Made by a program: the position numbers and the translations under genes | Source: an uncultured Oscillospiraceae bacterium | Lineage (GTDB): Bacteria; Bacillota; Clostridia; Oscillospirales; Acutalibacteraceae | Assembly (NCBI GenBank): GCA_905193225.1 | Contig: CAJJNV010000007.1 | Span: 18,102 to 82,101 of the forward strand | Direction of reading: 5' to 3' | Length of the DNA: 64,000 bases | Shown here: in pieces, positions 18,358 through 27,220 of the stretch | How the letters are laid out: every line of letters starts with the position of its first letter | How positions within the stretch are numbered: position 1 is the first letter of the stretch | Notes under the pieces: generated by a model | What the model saw: the letters and a program-made list of their open reading frames with translations, nothing else | Databases searched by the model: none | What the model was told of the DNA's origin: nothing

Positions 18358-18425
18358 CTTTTCTCCTTTCCCGGCATTAAAGAATTTTTAATGACATTTT
18401 CGCATTTTTCAAAACCGAGAAAATT

Positions 18426-19298
18426 TCAGTCCTTTTCTTTTTTGCCTTTAAGAAAAAAGTTTAAGGCGGCGTTTATAAGCATTATGAATAAAAACAGCAC
18501 CAGCGCTATGGAAAAAAGAGCCTGCCGCTGAAGTCCCGAAGCGTATGACATTTCGCTTGCCACGGCGGTGGTCAGAAATCTTACGCTTTCAAAAAGCGAG
18601 GGCATATTGGGCGCGTTTCCCGACACCATTATGACCGCCATTGCCTCGCCGATGGCCCGTCCCACACCAAGCACTACTGCCGCGGTAATCCCGCTTTTTG
18701 CGGCGGGAACCGACACTCGGAAATATGTTTCGATGGGGGTGGCGCCGAGTGACAGCGATGCCTCCTCGTACTCCTTGGGCACCGACTCAAGAGCGTTGAG
18801 AGAGACCTTTATTATGGATGGAAGCACCATAATCGCAAGCACGATGATGGCGGCGAGAAGTCCCGATCCGTCGGCCACACCGAAAATACTTCTTATGGCC
18901 GGAACCAGCACAAGCATACCCACAAGGCCGTAAACCACCGAGGGTATTCCCGCAAGCAGTCCCACTGCCGATTCTACCACCCGCCGGACGCCCTTGGGCG
19001 CGACCTTAGCAAGGAAAACAGCCGTAAAAAATCCGATGGGAGTTCCCACAAGCACCGCTCCCGCCGTTCCGTAAACGCTTGTTAAAATAAAGGGGAGAAT
19101 GCCGTATTTAGGATCGGCCGCCGTTGATTGCCATTCCTTGCCGAAAAGGAAATTGACAAGGCCTATTTTTCTTATGGCGGGGATTCCCGATACTATAAGA
19201 TAAACGCTGATAAGCAGCACGGCCGCCACGGCAACAAGCCCCAGTATGAGAAATATTCCGTGTATAACATTTTCAAAAACCTTTTGCCTGCTCTTCAT
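18426..19298 (-). CDS. pstC: Phosphate ABC transporter permease PstC
   Basis: 290-residue membrane permease, partner of PstA. Six hydrophobic helices; EAA loop EEASLSLGATPIETYFRVSV. The start was placed at the ATG at 19298, preceded by AAAAGGTG; the open frame continues 20 codons further up through the intercistronic hairpin with no ribosome site. Confidence 0.95.
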   Translation of the reverse strand: MKSRQKVFENVIHGIFLILGLVAVAAVLLISVYLIVSGIPAIRKIGLVNFLFGKEWQSTAADPKYGILPFILTSVYGTAGAVLVGTPIGFFTAVFLAKVAPKGVRRVVESAVGLLAGIPSVVYGLVGMLVLVPAIRSIFGVADGSGLLAAIIVLAIMVLPSIIKVSLNALESVPKEYEEASLSLGATPIETYFRVSVPAAKSGITAAVVLGVGRAIGEAMAVIMVSGNAPNMPSLFESVRFLTTAVASEMSYASGLQRQALFSIALVLFLFIMLINAALNFFLKGKKEKD

Positions 19299-19323
19299 TT
19301 TTTCACCTTTTATTATCAGATGA

Positions 19324-19351
19324 GAGCAGACCCGCAAAACAAGGTCTGCTC
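19324..19351 (-). promoter_or_regulatory. Intercistronic stem-loop between pstS and pstC
   Basis: GAGCAGACC and GGTCTGCTC (19324-19332, 19343-19351) form a 9-bp stem with a 10-base loop, just after the pstS stop and without a T run. In other pst operons such a hairpin protects or attenuates the transcript so that the binding protein is made in excess; the same role is inferred here. Confidence 0.55.
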
Positions 19352-19371
19352 CCTGCATTTTTAAGTGATTT

Positions 19372-20238
19372 TTATTTTACGGGAGTTGCTCCTGCGGCGG
19401 CGATTATTTCGCTTGCCTTTGCCGAGGTGGCATAGTCGAAGAAGGCTTTTGCCGCTGCCGACAGCTCAACGCCCGATTTAGTTACCAGTACGAAGGGTCG
19501 CTGAATTTTGTAGCTTCCGTTTTTGACCGTCTCCTCGGTAGGAGTTACGCCGTCCACATTAAGAGCCTTGACAGTGTCTTTGACCGATGCGAGGGATGCA
19601 TAACCGATGGCGTCGGGGTTTTGGGAAACTGCGGTGATGACATCGCCGGTGGAGGTCAGCTCCTGACGGTATTTGCACTTTTCGGCGGTCTTGGTGATCG
19701 ACTCAAATCCGTCTCTTGTGCCGCTTCCGGCCTCTCTGCCTATAACCACGATCTCGGCATCCTTGCCGCCGACATCCTTCCAGTTGGTCACTTCACCGGT
19801 ATAGATGGAGGCAATTTGCTCAACGGTTAAATTCGAAACTCCGTTCTGAGGATTGACGATCATTGCAATTCCGTCGAGAGCGAGGGTGGTGCCTTCAAGG
19901 CCCTTTGCCTTTTCTTCGTCCTTCAGTGCGCGGCTGGAAAGACCGATGTCGCATCTTCCTTCGCTGATGGCGGTGATTCCGGTGCCCGATCCGGTAGGAT
20001 TGTAGGTGAAGTTTACGCCGCTGTTTTCGGTGGTGAAGGCTTCGCCCAGTGCGCCGACGACCTTTTCCATAGAGGTGGAGCCGTCGGTTGCAACCGTTCC
20101 GGAAAGGGCGGCTTTGGTCGACTCGGCGCCGTCGGCGGAGGCGGTAGTGGTGTCGTCTGAAGAGCTGCCGCATCCGGCAAAGCTCATTGCGGCAACCATA
20201 ACTGCCAGAACAAGTGTAATAATCTTTTTAGCTTTCAT
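19372..20238 (-). CDS. pstS: Phosphate-binding lipoprotein PstS
   Basis: 288 residues. Lipoprotein signal (MKAKKIITLVLAVMVAAMSF, lipobox FAGC at about 23), an acidic Ser/Thr linker, then a periplasmic-binding-protein fold. Phosphate-ligand motifs are visible: GSTSMEKV (about 57), TGSGTGI, and GREAGSGTRDGFE. The start at 20238 follows AAGGAGCAG; the longer frame has no ribosome site. It is first in pstSCAB-phoU. Confidence 0.96.
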   Translation of the reverse strand: MKAKKIITLVLAVMVAAMSFAGCGSSSDDTTTASADGAESTKAALSGTVATDGSTSMEKVVGALGEAFTTENSGVNFTYNPTGSGTGITAISEGRCDIGLSSRALKDEEKAKGLEGTTLALDGIAMIVNPQNGVSNLTVEQIASIYTGEVTNWKDVGGKDAEIVVIGREAGSGTRDGFESITKTAEKCKYRQELTSTGDVITAVSQNPDAIGYASLASVKDTVKALNVDGVTPTEETVKNGSYKIQRPFVLVTKSGVELSAAAKAFFDYATSAKASEIIAAAGATPVK

Positions 20239-20293
20239 TTCAATCTGCTCCTTTTGGCTTTTGATTTTGATTTGCTTTTTATTGACTACGCCT

Positions 20294-20350
20294 ATATCAT
20301 ATCTCCCCCGTGTTAAATCCAAAATCTCAGAAATGTAAAAAGAAGGTTAA
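20294..20350 (-). promoter_or_regulatory. pst operon promoter with Pho-box-like repeats
   Basis: On the reverse strand TTAACC (20350-20345), TTTACA (20339-20334) and TTAACA (20316-20311) are spaced 11 and 23 bases apart. They resemble the TT(A/T)ACA repeats with 11-base period recognised by Firmicute PhoP. They overlap a weak promoter, TTGGAT (20322-20317), 17 bases, TGATAT (20299-20294). Confidence 0.45.
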
Positions 20351-20380
20351 ACCGCACGACGGAATATTAAGATATCACAA

Positions 20381-20427
20381 CAAAAAACAACCCCGCCCGA
20401 AAGTGATGTAACTCTTGGGCGAGGTTG
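20381..20427 (-). terminator. Terminator of the glg cluster
   Basis: Read leftwards, CAACCTCGCCC (20427-20417) pairs with GGGCGGGGTTG (20398-20388), with one G-T pair, followed by TTTTTTG. It lies 64 bases after the glgA stop. Confidence 0.85.
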
Positions 20428-20490
20428 TTAATTTAATTGTCTCTGTCTGTTTTCAGTGCCGCTTACACTTAAAGCGCGCAAAAGCTTTCG

Positions 20491-21918
20491 CTACTGCTGT
20501 TTTATAAGGCTTTTGTACAGTCTTATATATTCACCGGCCGAGCGTTTCCAGCTGTTGTCGCATTCCATTGCTCTTTTTTGAAGGGCGGCAAATTTCTTCC
20601 TGTCGTCGTAATACATCGAAAGGCCTCTGTAAAGGGCGGCGGTCATATCTCCGGCGTTATAGGTCTTGAAGGTAAAACCGTTTCCGCCCGCATTTCCGCA
20701 GTCGGTTATGGTGTCCTTAAGGCCGCCTGTTTCGCGGACTATGGGCACAGCACCGTATCTTAAGGCTATCATCTGCGAAAGGCCGCAGGGTTCGCTTTTT
20801 GAGGGCATAAGGAAGAAATCAGATCCGGCATATATCTTATGGGCAAGGGATATGTCAAACCCTGTCCTTAAAGCAAATTTTTCGGGATATTTTTGCGCCA
20901 TTTCATCGAAATAGCTTTCAAAGGTCCATTCGCCCGAGCCGAGAACGACAAGCTGAATCTCGCTTTGCATAAGCTCCTCGAAGGCATATTTAACAAGATC
21001 AAAGCCCTTGTGTCCCACAAGTCGGCTGACCATTCCCACAACAGCCACATCGTCCCTTTCGGGAAGTGAAAGATCCCTTTGCAGCTGCTTTTTGTTTTCG
21101 GCCTTTCCTTTAAGGTCGTCGGCCGAATACGGAGCATATATCATATCGTCGTTTTGCGGATCGTAAACCGTGGTATCGATGCCGTTAACGATGCCGTGGA
21201 GCTTCCAGCTTCTGAGCTTTAAAATGTCGTGAAGCCCGTGGGAAAACCACGGATCCATAATTTCTCTCGAATATGTGGGACTGACAGTGGTGACCATCTG
21301 CGCCGTTTCGATTCCGCCCTTAAGAATGTTGACATCTCCGCCGTATTCAAGCAGCGGTTTTTTGTCCATAGGTATTCCCAGCACGTCCTCAAGCACTTCC
21401 ATTCCGTATTTTCCCTGATACTGAATGTTATGAATGGTCAGCACGGTTTTTATCTTTTCATAACCGGGATTATGATTGTAGAAAAGGCTGAGATAGGTGG
21501 GCACGAGGGCGGTCTGCCAATCGTTGCAATGTATAATATCGGGATAAAAACCGATGACCGGAAGCATTTCGAGAATTGCCCGGGAGAAAAACGCAAATCT
21601 CTCGGCATCGTCGAAATAACCGTAAAGCCCGTGGCGCTTAAAGTAATATTGATTATCGATAAAATAATATGTCACGCCGTTGTGCTTTGCTTCAAAAATT
21701 CCGCAGTACTGCCGCCGCCAGGATACCGGCACGGTTATACTTTTGATAAACGTCATCTTTTCGCGGAATTCGTCTTTTATATCTTCATAAAGCGGCATAA
21801 CCACCCTGCAGCCTATAACACGTTCTCTGAGAGCGGCGGGAAGAGCGGACGACACATCTCCGAGCCCTCCCGACATTGCAAATGGGTATGCTTCGCTTGT
21901 GCAAAAAAGTACCTTCAT
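20491..21918 (-). CDS. glgA: Glycogen synthase (ADP-glucose, GT5)
   Basis: 475-residue GT-B glycosyltransferase that extends alpha-1,4-glucan from ADP-glucose. N-terminal motif SEAYPFAMSGGLGDV (about 8-22), the segment DIIHCNDWQTALVP, VTTVSPTYSREI, and the C-terminal donor site MPSKSEPCGLSQMIALRYG are all present. One oddity: the usual lysine of the N-terminal KxGGL motif, which contacts the donor, is methionine here (AMSGGL). Length is normal. It is last in glgB-C-D-A; 98 bases separate it from glgD, and AGAAGGG precedes the ATG. Confidence 0.95.
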   Translation of the reverse strand: MKVLFCTSEAYPFAMSGGLGDVSSALPAALRERVIGCRVVMPLYEDIKDEFREKMTFIKSITVPVSWRRQYCGIFEAKHNGVTYYFIDNQYYFKRHGLYGYFDDAERFAFFSRAILEMLPVIGFYPDIIHCNDWQTALVPTYLSLFYNHNPGYEKIKTVLTIHNIQYQGKYGMEVLEDVLGIPMDKKPLLEYGGDVNILKGGIETAQMVTTVSPTYSREIMDPWFSHGLHDILKLRSWKLHGIVNGIDTTVYDPQNDDMIYAPYSADDLKGKAENKKQLQRDLSLPERDDVAVVGMVSRLVGHKGFDLVKYAFEELMQSEIQLVVLGSGEWTFESYFDEMAQKYPEKFALRTGFDISLAHKIYAGSDFFLMPSKSEPCGLSQMIALRYGAVPIVRETGGLKDTITDCGNAGGNGFTFKTYNAGDMTAALYRGLSMYYDDRKKFAALQKRAMECDNSWKRSAGEYIRLYKSLIKQQ

Positions 21919-22016
21919 TTTTTCCCTTCTTCTGTGCTTATTGTTTTTTCTAAAAGCGGCCGCCGTTAAACGGCCGCCCGGCAGTTTTCAAACTTTTTCT
22001 GCCGTTTTGTATTCTT

Positions 22017-23129
22017 TTATACCACCGAGCCTTTTTCTATAAAGGCCGGATAGGATTCAAATCCCGCCAGAATCCTGGTGGGAGAAATGACGGCGTCCTT
22101 GTCGATAACGATATACGACAGGTCGGCCTTTTCCCCGATCTGAGAGCCCTGCATAACCACGCAGTTTTTAAGTTTTGCGCCCTTTGCCACCTTAACTCCG
22201 CGGAAGAGAACGCAGTTTTCCACCTCTCCGTCAATTATGCATCCGTCGGCGATGAGGCTGTTTTTGACCGAGCAGCCTATGCCGTATTTTGCGGGGCATT
22301 CGTCGGCAATTTTGGTGAAAATAGGACGGCGCTTGTCAAAAAGGCAGTCGCGGATGGATTTATCGGTCAGTTCAAGGTTGTATTTCAGATAATTTTTCAT
22401 GGAATCCATTACCCTGACATAACCGTCGAACTTCCAGCCGTATATTTTAAGGCTGTTAATGTTGCGCTGGAAAATGTCCCGTCCGAGGCTCGTATAGTTT
22501 CTGCTCAGCGCGTCTTTTATAAGGTCTATGAGCAGCGGGCGGTTCATTATGACCACATTGATTGAATAGTCGCACACATTCCCCTCGGGATCGATGAGGA
22601 TTTCATTTATGCGGCCGTCGCCGTCCATGGAAAGCACCATTCTTTCCCCGCCGGCCCGCGGTTTTACGCCGTTTGTATAGGCAACAGTGACCTCGGCATT
22701 GTTTTTTATGTGGCTTTCGGCCATTGGTTCAAGGTCGATGTTGGCGGCAAAATCGCAGTCGCTTAACACAACATATTTTTCAATGGATTTTTCAAGGAAG
22801 GGAAGCAGCGACGCAAGCTCTCCGATTCTTGTGGAATTGCTGCTGCCCACGCTGTTTGTGTAGGGCGGGAAGAAATATATTCCGCCTTTTTTTCTCGAAA
22901 GATCCCAGGGCTTTCCGCTTCCCAGGTGATCCATAAGCGAGCGGTAATTCTGCCTTGTGGTAACACCCACCTTGGTGATTCCGGCGTTGACCATATTTGA
23001 AAGAGAAAAATCTATCAAACGGTATCTTCCGGCAAAAGGTACCGATCCGATACACCTTATTTCGGTCATTTCACGGACAAAGCCGTCTCCCATATTTGGG
23101 AAAAGAATTCCGAGCAGATCCTTACGCAT
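22017..23129 (-). CDS. glgD: Glucose-1-phosphate adenylyltransferase subunit GlgD
   Basis: 370-residue regulatory partner of GlgC. It has the nucleotidyltransferase fold and the C-terminal left-handed beta-helix (hexapeptide-like repeats, 280-355), and conserves FAGRYRLIDFSLSNMVNAGI and GSGKPWDL. The N-terminal nucleotide loop GGxGxRLxxLT is replaced by FPNMGDGFVREMTEIR, so it is probably non-catalytic and tunes a GlgC/GlgD heteromer, as known in Firmicutes. The ATG overlaps the end of glgC by eight bases, implying equal production. Confidence 0.93.
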   Translation of the reverse strand: MRKDLLGILFPNMGDGFVREMTEIRCIGSVPFAGRYRLIDFSLSNMVNAGITKVGVTTRQNYRSLMDHLGSGKPWDLSRKKGGIYFFPPYTNSVGSSNSTRIGELASLLPFLEKSIEKYVVLSDCDFAANIDLEPMAESHIKNNAEVTVAYTNGVKPRAGGERMVLSMDGDGRINEILIDPEGNVCDYSINVVIMNRPLLIDLIKDALSRNYTSLGRDIFQRNINSLKIYGWKFDGYVRVMDSMKNYLKYNLELTDKSIRDCLFDKRRPIFTKIADECPAKYGIGCSVKNSLIADGCIIDGEVENCVLFRGVKVAKGAKLKNCVVMQGSQIGEKADLSYIVIDKDAVISPTRILAGFESYPAFIEKGSVV

Positions 23130-24345
23130 TTTTGTCCACCCCCGTCACATCGCTGTCTATCATTTCCTTGGGCTGTACCGTTGCCTCTTCTCCCACCGTG
23201 ACATCCGGTCCTATGACCGCAACACCCCAGTCGTCGCTTTTTTCGACCTCTTCGGGCGCCTTACCGACGGTCGCCTTTTCGCAAACCACCGAGTTTTCAC
23301 CCACAATGGCGTATTTAACAACGGCATTTTCTTTAATGACCGCCCCGGGCATAACAATCGAATAATGCACCTGTGCGCCCTTTTCCACCGTCACTCCGGG
23401 AAAAAGCACCGAGAAATCTATAAAGCCTTCCACCTCGCAGCCCTCGCTGACGATGGAGTTCTGCACATCGGCTCCTTTACCGATATAGTGGGGCGGCATA
23501 ACCGAGTTTCTCGAATAAATACGCCAGTTGCGGTCGTTTAAATCGAGGGAGGAGTTAGGATTAAGTATGTCGAGGTTAGCGTCCCAAAGGGAGTTTATGG
23601 TTCCGACATCCTTCCAGTATCCGTCGAAGGGATAGGCCATAAGCCGCTGACCGTCGGCCAGCATATTGGGAATGATGTTTTTGCCGAAATCGTTGGAGGA
23701 ATGCTCATCCTCCTCATCTCTGACAAGGTATTCCTTAAGCTTTTTCCAGGAGAAAACATACACGCCCATAGAGGCCTTGGTGGACTTAGGATGAGCGGGC
23801 TTTTCCTCAAATTCATAGATATGGCCGTCCTCGTTTGTGTTCATTATTCCGAAACGGGAGGCTTCCTCGAGGCTGACATCAAGCACGGCAATGGTGCAAT
23901 CGGCCTTGGTCTTTTTATGAAAATCTATCATTTTGGAATAATCCATTTTATAAACGTGGTCGCCCGAAATCACCAAAACATACTCGGGATCATACCGTTC
24001 TATAAAATGAATGTTCTGGTAAACGGCGTTGGCCGTACCCTTATACCAATCGGCGCCCTTATTGCGCTGATAGGGCGGAAGAATGTGCACTCCGCCGTTT
24101 AAGCGGTCAAGATCCCACGGCACGCCCGAGCCGATGTAATCGTTAAGCTCCAGGGGCTGATACTGGGTCAGCACCCCCACCGTGTCTATTCCCGAATTGA
24201 TGCAGTTAGACATAGCAAAATCGATTATACGGTATTTTCCGCCGTAGGGTACTGCCGGTTTTGCCACGCTTCTTGTAAGTACGCCCAGTCTGCTTCCCTG
24301 TCCGCCGGCAAGCAGCATGGCCACGCATTCCGTTTTATAATACAT
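23122..24345 (-). CDS. glgC: Glucose-1-phosphate adenylyltransferase GlgC
   Basis: 407-residue catalytic subunit making ADP-glucose from ATP and glucose-1-phosphate, the first committed step of glycogen synthesis. Nucleotide loop LAGGQGSRLGVLT (about 13-25), catalytic-site segments KPAVPYGGKYRIIDF, ISGDHVYKMDY and FEEKP, and the C-terminal beta-helix are present. ACAGGAGGT precedes the ATG. It follows glgB after 170 bases containing no clear terminator. Confidence 0.96.
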   Translation of the reverse strand: MYYKTECVAMLLAGGQGSRLGVLTRSVAKPAVPYGGKYRIIDFAMSNCINSGIDTVGVLTQYQPLELNDYIGSGVPWDLDRLNGGVHILPPYQRNKGADWYKGTANAVYQNIHFIERYDPEYVLVISGDHVYKMDYSKMIDFHKKTKADCTIAVLDVSLEEASRFGIMNTNEDGHIYEFEEKPAHPKSTKASMGVYVFSWKKLKEYLVRDEEDEHSSNDFGKNIIPNMLADGQRLMAYPFDGYWKDVGTINSLWDANLDILNPNSSLDLNDRNWRIYSRNSVMPPHYIGKGADVQNSIVSEGCEVEGFIDFSVLFPGVTVEKGAQVHYSIVMPGAVIKENAVVKYAIVGENSVVCEKATVGKAPEEVEKSDDWGVAVIGPDVTVGEEATVQPKEMIDSDVTGVDKNA

Positions 24346-24515
24346 AAAGCTACCTCCTGTTTTTTGCCGAGAAATATCTTTAATTTTATATAATGTGTGA
24401 GCTGTCGAAAAAAGTTTTGCGAGTCTTCTCCCCCGCTTTGCAAAAGAACTTTTGCCTTTGCCTTTTTCCGGATTCTTTGCCGTCCTTCAAACGGCCTTTA
24501 AAGGTTCTTCAACCG

Positions 24516-26420
24516 CTATTTCTTTTTGCGCTTTACACGCTCAAGGTAGATAACGCTGTTGCCGGCAAGGGAAATAGAAACGGACTGTTCAAAGCCGTGC
24601 ATAGGTATTTTTTCGGCCCTGACCGTTTTCTTTTTAAAGTATCCCTTTCCTCCGAACATTTTTTCGTCGGAGTTGAAAACCACCTTATAACTTCCGCTTT
24701 CGGGAACGCCGATACGATATTCCTCTGCATCGTTTTTAATAAACCGGCAAATCGAGATTATATAGTTTTCGTCCTCATCCCGCCGCATAAAGGCAATGGT
24801 GCTTCCGGCGTTATCGTCGTTGGCTATCCAGGAAAACCCCTCCCATGAATAGTCGATCTGCCAAAGCTCCCTGTGGTCGAGATAGAATTTGTTGAGCTGT
24901 TTAACATACTCTTTAAGCTGTCTGTGCTTTTCGTAATCAAGCAGCAGCCAGTCAAGCTCCTTCTCATAATCCCATTCGATAAACTGGCCGAATTCCTGAC
25001 CCATAAAAAGCAGCTTTTTGCCCGGGTGGGACATCATATATCCGTAAAACGCCCGAAGAGAATTAAACTTGTCGTCGTATTCTCCCGACATTTTGTTTAT
25101 AAGCGAGCATTTTCCGTGCACCACCTCATCGTGGGAAATGGGAAGCACGAAATTTTCCGAAAAAGCATAAAAGAAGGAAAATGTCAGGGCGTCGTGATTA
25201 TATTTACGGTATATTCCGTCCAGCGACATATACCGTATCATATCGTTCATCCAGCCCATATTCCATTTGAAATTAAATCCCAGTCCTCCCGAAAAGGTGG
25301 GCTTTGTAACAAGCGGCCAGGCAGTCGATTCCTCGGCGATCATCATAACGTCGGGAAACTGGGCAAACACCGCCTCGTTAAGCTTTTTAAGGAAGGCTAC
25401 GGCTTCAAGATTCTCGTTTCCGCCATAGATGTTGGGGACCCATTCCCCGTCCTTTCGGCCGTAATCGAGATAGAGCATAGAAGCCACTGCGTCCACCCTC
25501 AGTCCGTCGATGTGGTAATTTTTAAACCAGTTGACGGCGCTTGAAACAAGAAAGCTCTGCACCTCGCTTTTGCCGTAGTCAAAGACCTTTGTGCCCCATT
25601 CCCTGTGCTCGCCCTTTCGGGGATCGGCATATTCGTAGCAAGGGCCGCCGTCGAAATCGGCAAGACCCTGCTCGTCCCTCGGGAAATGGGCAGGCACCCA
25701 GTCGAGAATAACGCCTATGCCGTTTACGTGCATAATGTCCACAAACTTCATAAAATCCGTGGGAGTGCCGTACCTTGAGGTGGGGGCAAAATATCCCGTC
25801 ACCTGGTATCCCCAGGAGCCGTCGAAGGGGTGCTCCATAATGGGCATAAGCTCGATATGGGTATAATTCATCTCTTTGACATAGGCGCAAAGTTCGTTTG
25901 CAAGCTTCACGTAGTCGAAAAACTGACCGTCCTTATATTTTCGCCAGGAGCCGGGATGCACCTCATATATATTTACCGGGCTGTCGTATATCGACATTTG
26001 TCTGCGCTTTTCGAGATATTCCCCGTCGGTCCATTCAAACCTTTCCCTTTCAATAGGAAATATTTTGGAAGCGGTACCGGGGCGGGTTTCAAAGTGGGTG
26101 GCGTAAGGGTCGCTTTTTAAAACGGTATTTCCGTTTTTCCCCGTAACGGCGAATTTATATGCGTCGAATTTTTTAACTCCGGTAACAAATCCCTCAAATA
26201 TCCCGCCGCTTATCTTTTCGCAGGGGTGGGCGTTTTCATCCCAGCCGTTAAAATCGCCGACCACCGAAACCCCGACGGCATTTGGCGCAAAAACTCTGAA
26301 ATACATTCCTCTTTTTTTGTTTTTGGTGCCCGGATGAGCCCCCATAAATTCAAAAGCATTATAATACGAGCCTTCGTGAAAAAGGTGTATGGCCGTATTT
26401 TTATTCAAAGCTTTTCCCAT
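24516..26420 (-). CDS. glgB: 1,4-alpha-glucan branching enzyme (GH13)
   Basis: 634 residues. N-terminal beta-sandwich CBM48 domain (about 30-125), GH13 catalytic barrel (150-520) and a C-terminal beta domain. Catalytic set: nucleophile Asp in GLRVDAVASMLYLDY, acid/base Glu in MMIAEESTAWP, and the transition-state Asp in ISHDEVVHGK. Branching-enzyme marks GSWGYQVTGYFAPTSRYGTP and DWVPAHFP are present. It creates the alpha-1,6 branches in glycogen. The start at 26420 has GGCGGTGA upstream; the open frame runs 22 codons further up with no ribosome site and over the promoter. Confidence 0.95.
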   Translation of the reverse strand: MGKALNKNTAIHLFHEGSYYNAFEFMGAHPGTKNKKRGMYFRVFAPNAVGVSVVGDFNGWDENAHPCEKISGGIFEGFVTGVKKFDAYKFAVTGKNGNTVLKSDPYATHFETRPGTASKIFPIERERFEWTDGEYLEKRRQMSIYDSPVNIYEVHPGSWRKYKDGQFFDYVKLANELCAYVKEMNYTHIELMPIMEHPFDGSWGYQVTGYFAPTSRYGTPTDFMKFVDIMHVNGIGVILDWVPAHFPRDEQGLADFDGGPCYEYADPRKGEHREWGTKVFDYGKSEVQSFLVSSAVNWFKNYHIDGLRVDAVASMLYLDYGRKDGEWVPNIYGGNENLEAVAFLKKLNEAVFAQFPDVMMIAEESTAWPLVTKPTFSGGLGFNFKWNMGWMNDMIRYMSLDGIYRKYNHDALTFSFFYAFSENFVLPISHDEVVHGKCSLINKMSGEYDDKFNSLRAFYGYMMSHPGKKLLFMGQEFGQFIEWDYEKELDWLLLDYEKHRQLKEYVKQLNKFYLDHRELWQIDYSWEGFSWIANDDNAGSTIAFMRRDEDENYIISICRFIKNDAEEYRIGVPESGSYKVVFNSDEKMFGGKGYFKKKTVRAEKIPMHGFEQSVSISLAGNSVIYLERVKRKKK

Positions 26421-26451
26421 TAGTTTCACCGCCTGAAATACTCTTTTTTTT

Positions 26452-26480
26452 ATTATACATAAAGCCTTCCAATAAATCAA
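26452..26480 (-). promoter_or_regulatory. Promoter of the glgBCDA cluster
   Basis: Reverse strand TTGATT (26480-26475), 17 bases, TATAAT (26457-26452); about 32 bases separate it from the glgB start. Upstream, ACGGTGA/TCACCGT (26552-26558, 26580-26586) followed by T-rich sequence forms a hairpin. The rest of 26481-26744 has no gene. Confidence 0.7.
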
Positions 26481-26744
26481 GCACATTTTGGTGTAAAATC
26501 ATAATTACAATATTTTTTTTACAAGTTATTTGTGCAATCTTTATAAATATGACGGTGATTTTTTTACATTTTCAAAGTTTCACCGTATTTTTTATGCTTT
26601 ATGGGACAAGATTATGTATCTTTTTGCTTTTGCGGGACAAAAATAGTAAGGCACCGTCGGCTTAAAAAGGTGTATAAACTGCCGACAGCCGACCTTTAAT
26701 TTTAAAAAGAAAAACCGTTCAAATCACAAAAAGGAGATTATAAT

Positions 26745-26891
26745 ATGGAAAAGATAAAAAACTCTTGGGAGAGCAAGCGGCGTTCCTCCGACCGTGCCGC
26801 CCTTATAACGGCACTTGCCGTAACCCTCGGCTGTTTTGTGCTTCTTGTTATAGGCTTTGTGGTGACGGGCAGTCTTATAGGTCTTTTCTGA
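26745..26891 (+). CDS. Small membrane protein, 48 residues
   Basis: A short gene with AAAAAGGAG ending nine bases before the ATG. The product starts with a charged soluble head (MEKIKNSWESKRRSSDR) and continues as one long hydrophobic helix (ALITALAVTLGCFVLLVIGF, then VVTGSLIGLF). The stop overlaps the next start as ATGA, so the two are translated together. I do not recognise the family. A basic N-terminus and C-terminal anchor suggest an inner-membrane peptide that partners the next gene's lipoprotein. Confidence 0.6.
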   Translation: MEKIKNSWESKRRSSDRAALITALAVTLGCFVLLVIGFVVTGSLIGLF

Positions 26892-27145
26892 TGAAAAAAT
26901 TTTTCATTTTTATTTTGAGCGTTTTACTGGCGGCCGCATTTTGCTCCTGTAACGGTCAAAACAACAATATCAACACAGGCAGCGCCGACGGCGGCGCAAA
27001 AGGAGGCGGTACTGCCGCAAGCCGCGGCGGTACCCCTCGGGGACAAGCTCCCGAAAGCGGCGTCAGCCTAATTGAGCGGGCATACAGCTACGGAGAATTT
27101 TCCCTCCCCTCGGCGGGTTCAAATCCCAATAACAATGTAGGATAA
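26891..27145 (+). CDS. Small lipoprotein, 84 residues
   Basis: Starts at the ATG that overlaps the stop of the preceding gene (ATGA). The N-terminus is a typical lipoprotein signal (MKKFFIFILSVLLAAAFCSC; lipobox FCSC, cysteine at about 20). The rest is Gly/Asn/Ser-rich and looks disordered (NNNINTGSADGGAKGGG), ending with a slightly hydrophobic stretch SLIERAYSYGEFSLPSAG. No known domain is visible. Together with its partner it forms a two-gene unit ending at the terminator at 27192. Confidence 0.6.
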   Translation: MKKFFIFILSVLLAAAFCSCNGQNNNINTGSADGGAKGGGTAASRGGTPRGQAPESGVSLIERAYSYGEFSLPSAGSNPNNNVG

Positions 27146-27191
27146 TTTTTATGTCACAACTTTTATGTTACAACGCTTTCTTTAACAGCAA

Positions 27192-27220
27192 AAAAGCGAG
27201 GGCGCAAAACCCTCGCTTTT
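27192..27220. terminator. Bidirectional terminator
   Basis: AAAAGCGAGGG (27192-27202) and CCCTCGCTTTT (27210-27220) form an 11-bp stem with A/T runs on both sides, between the converging lipoprotein and acetyltransferase genes. Confidence 0.9.
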
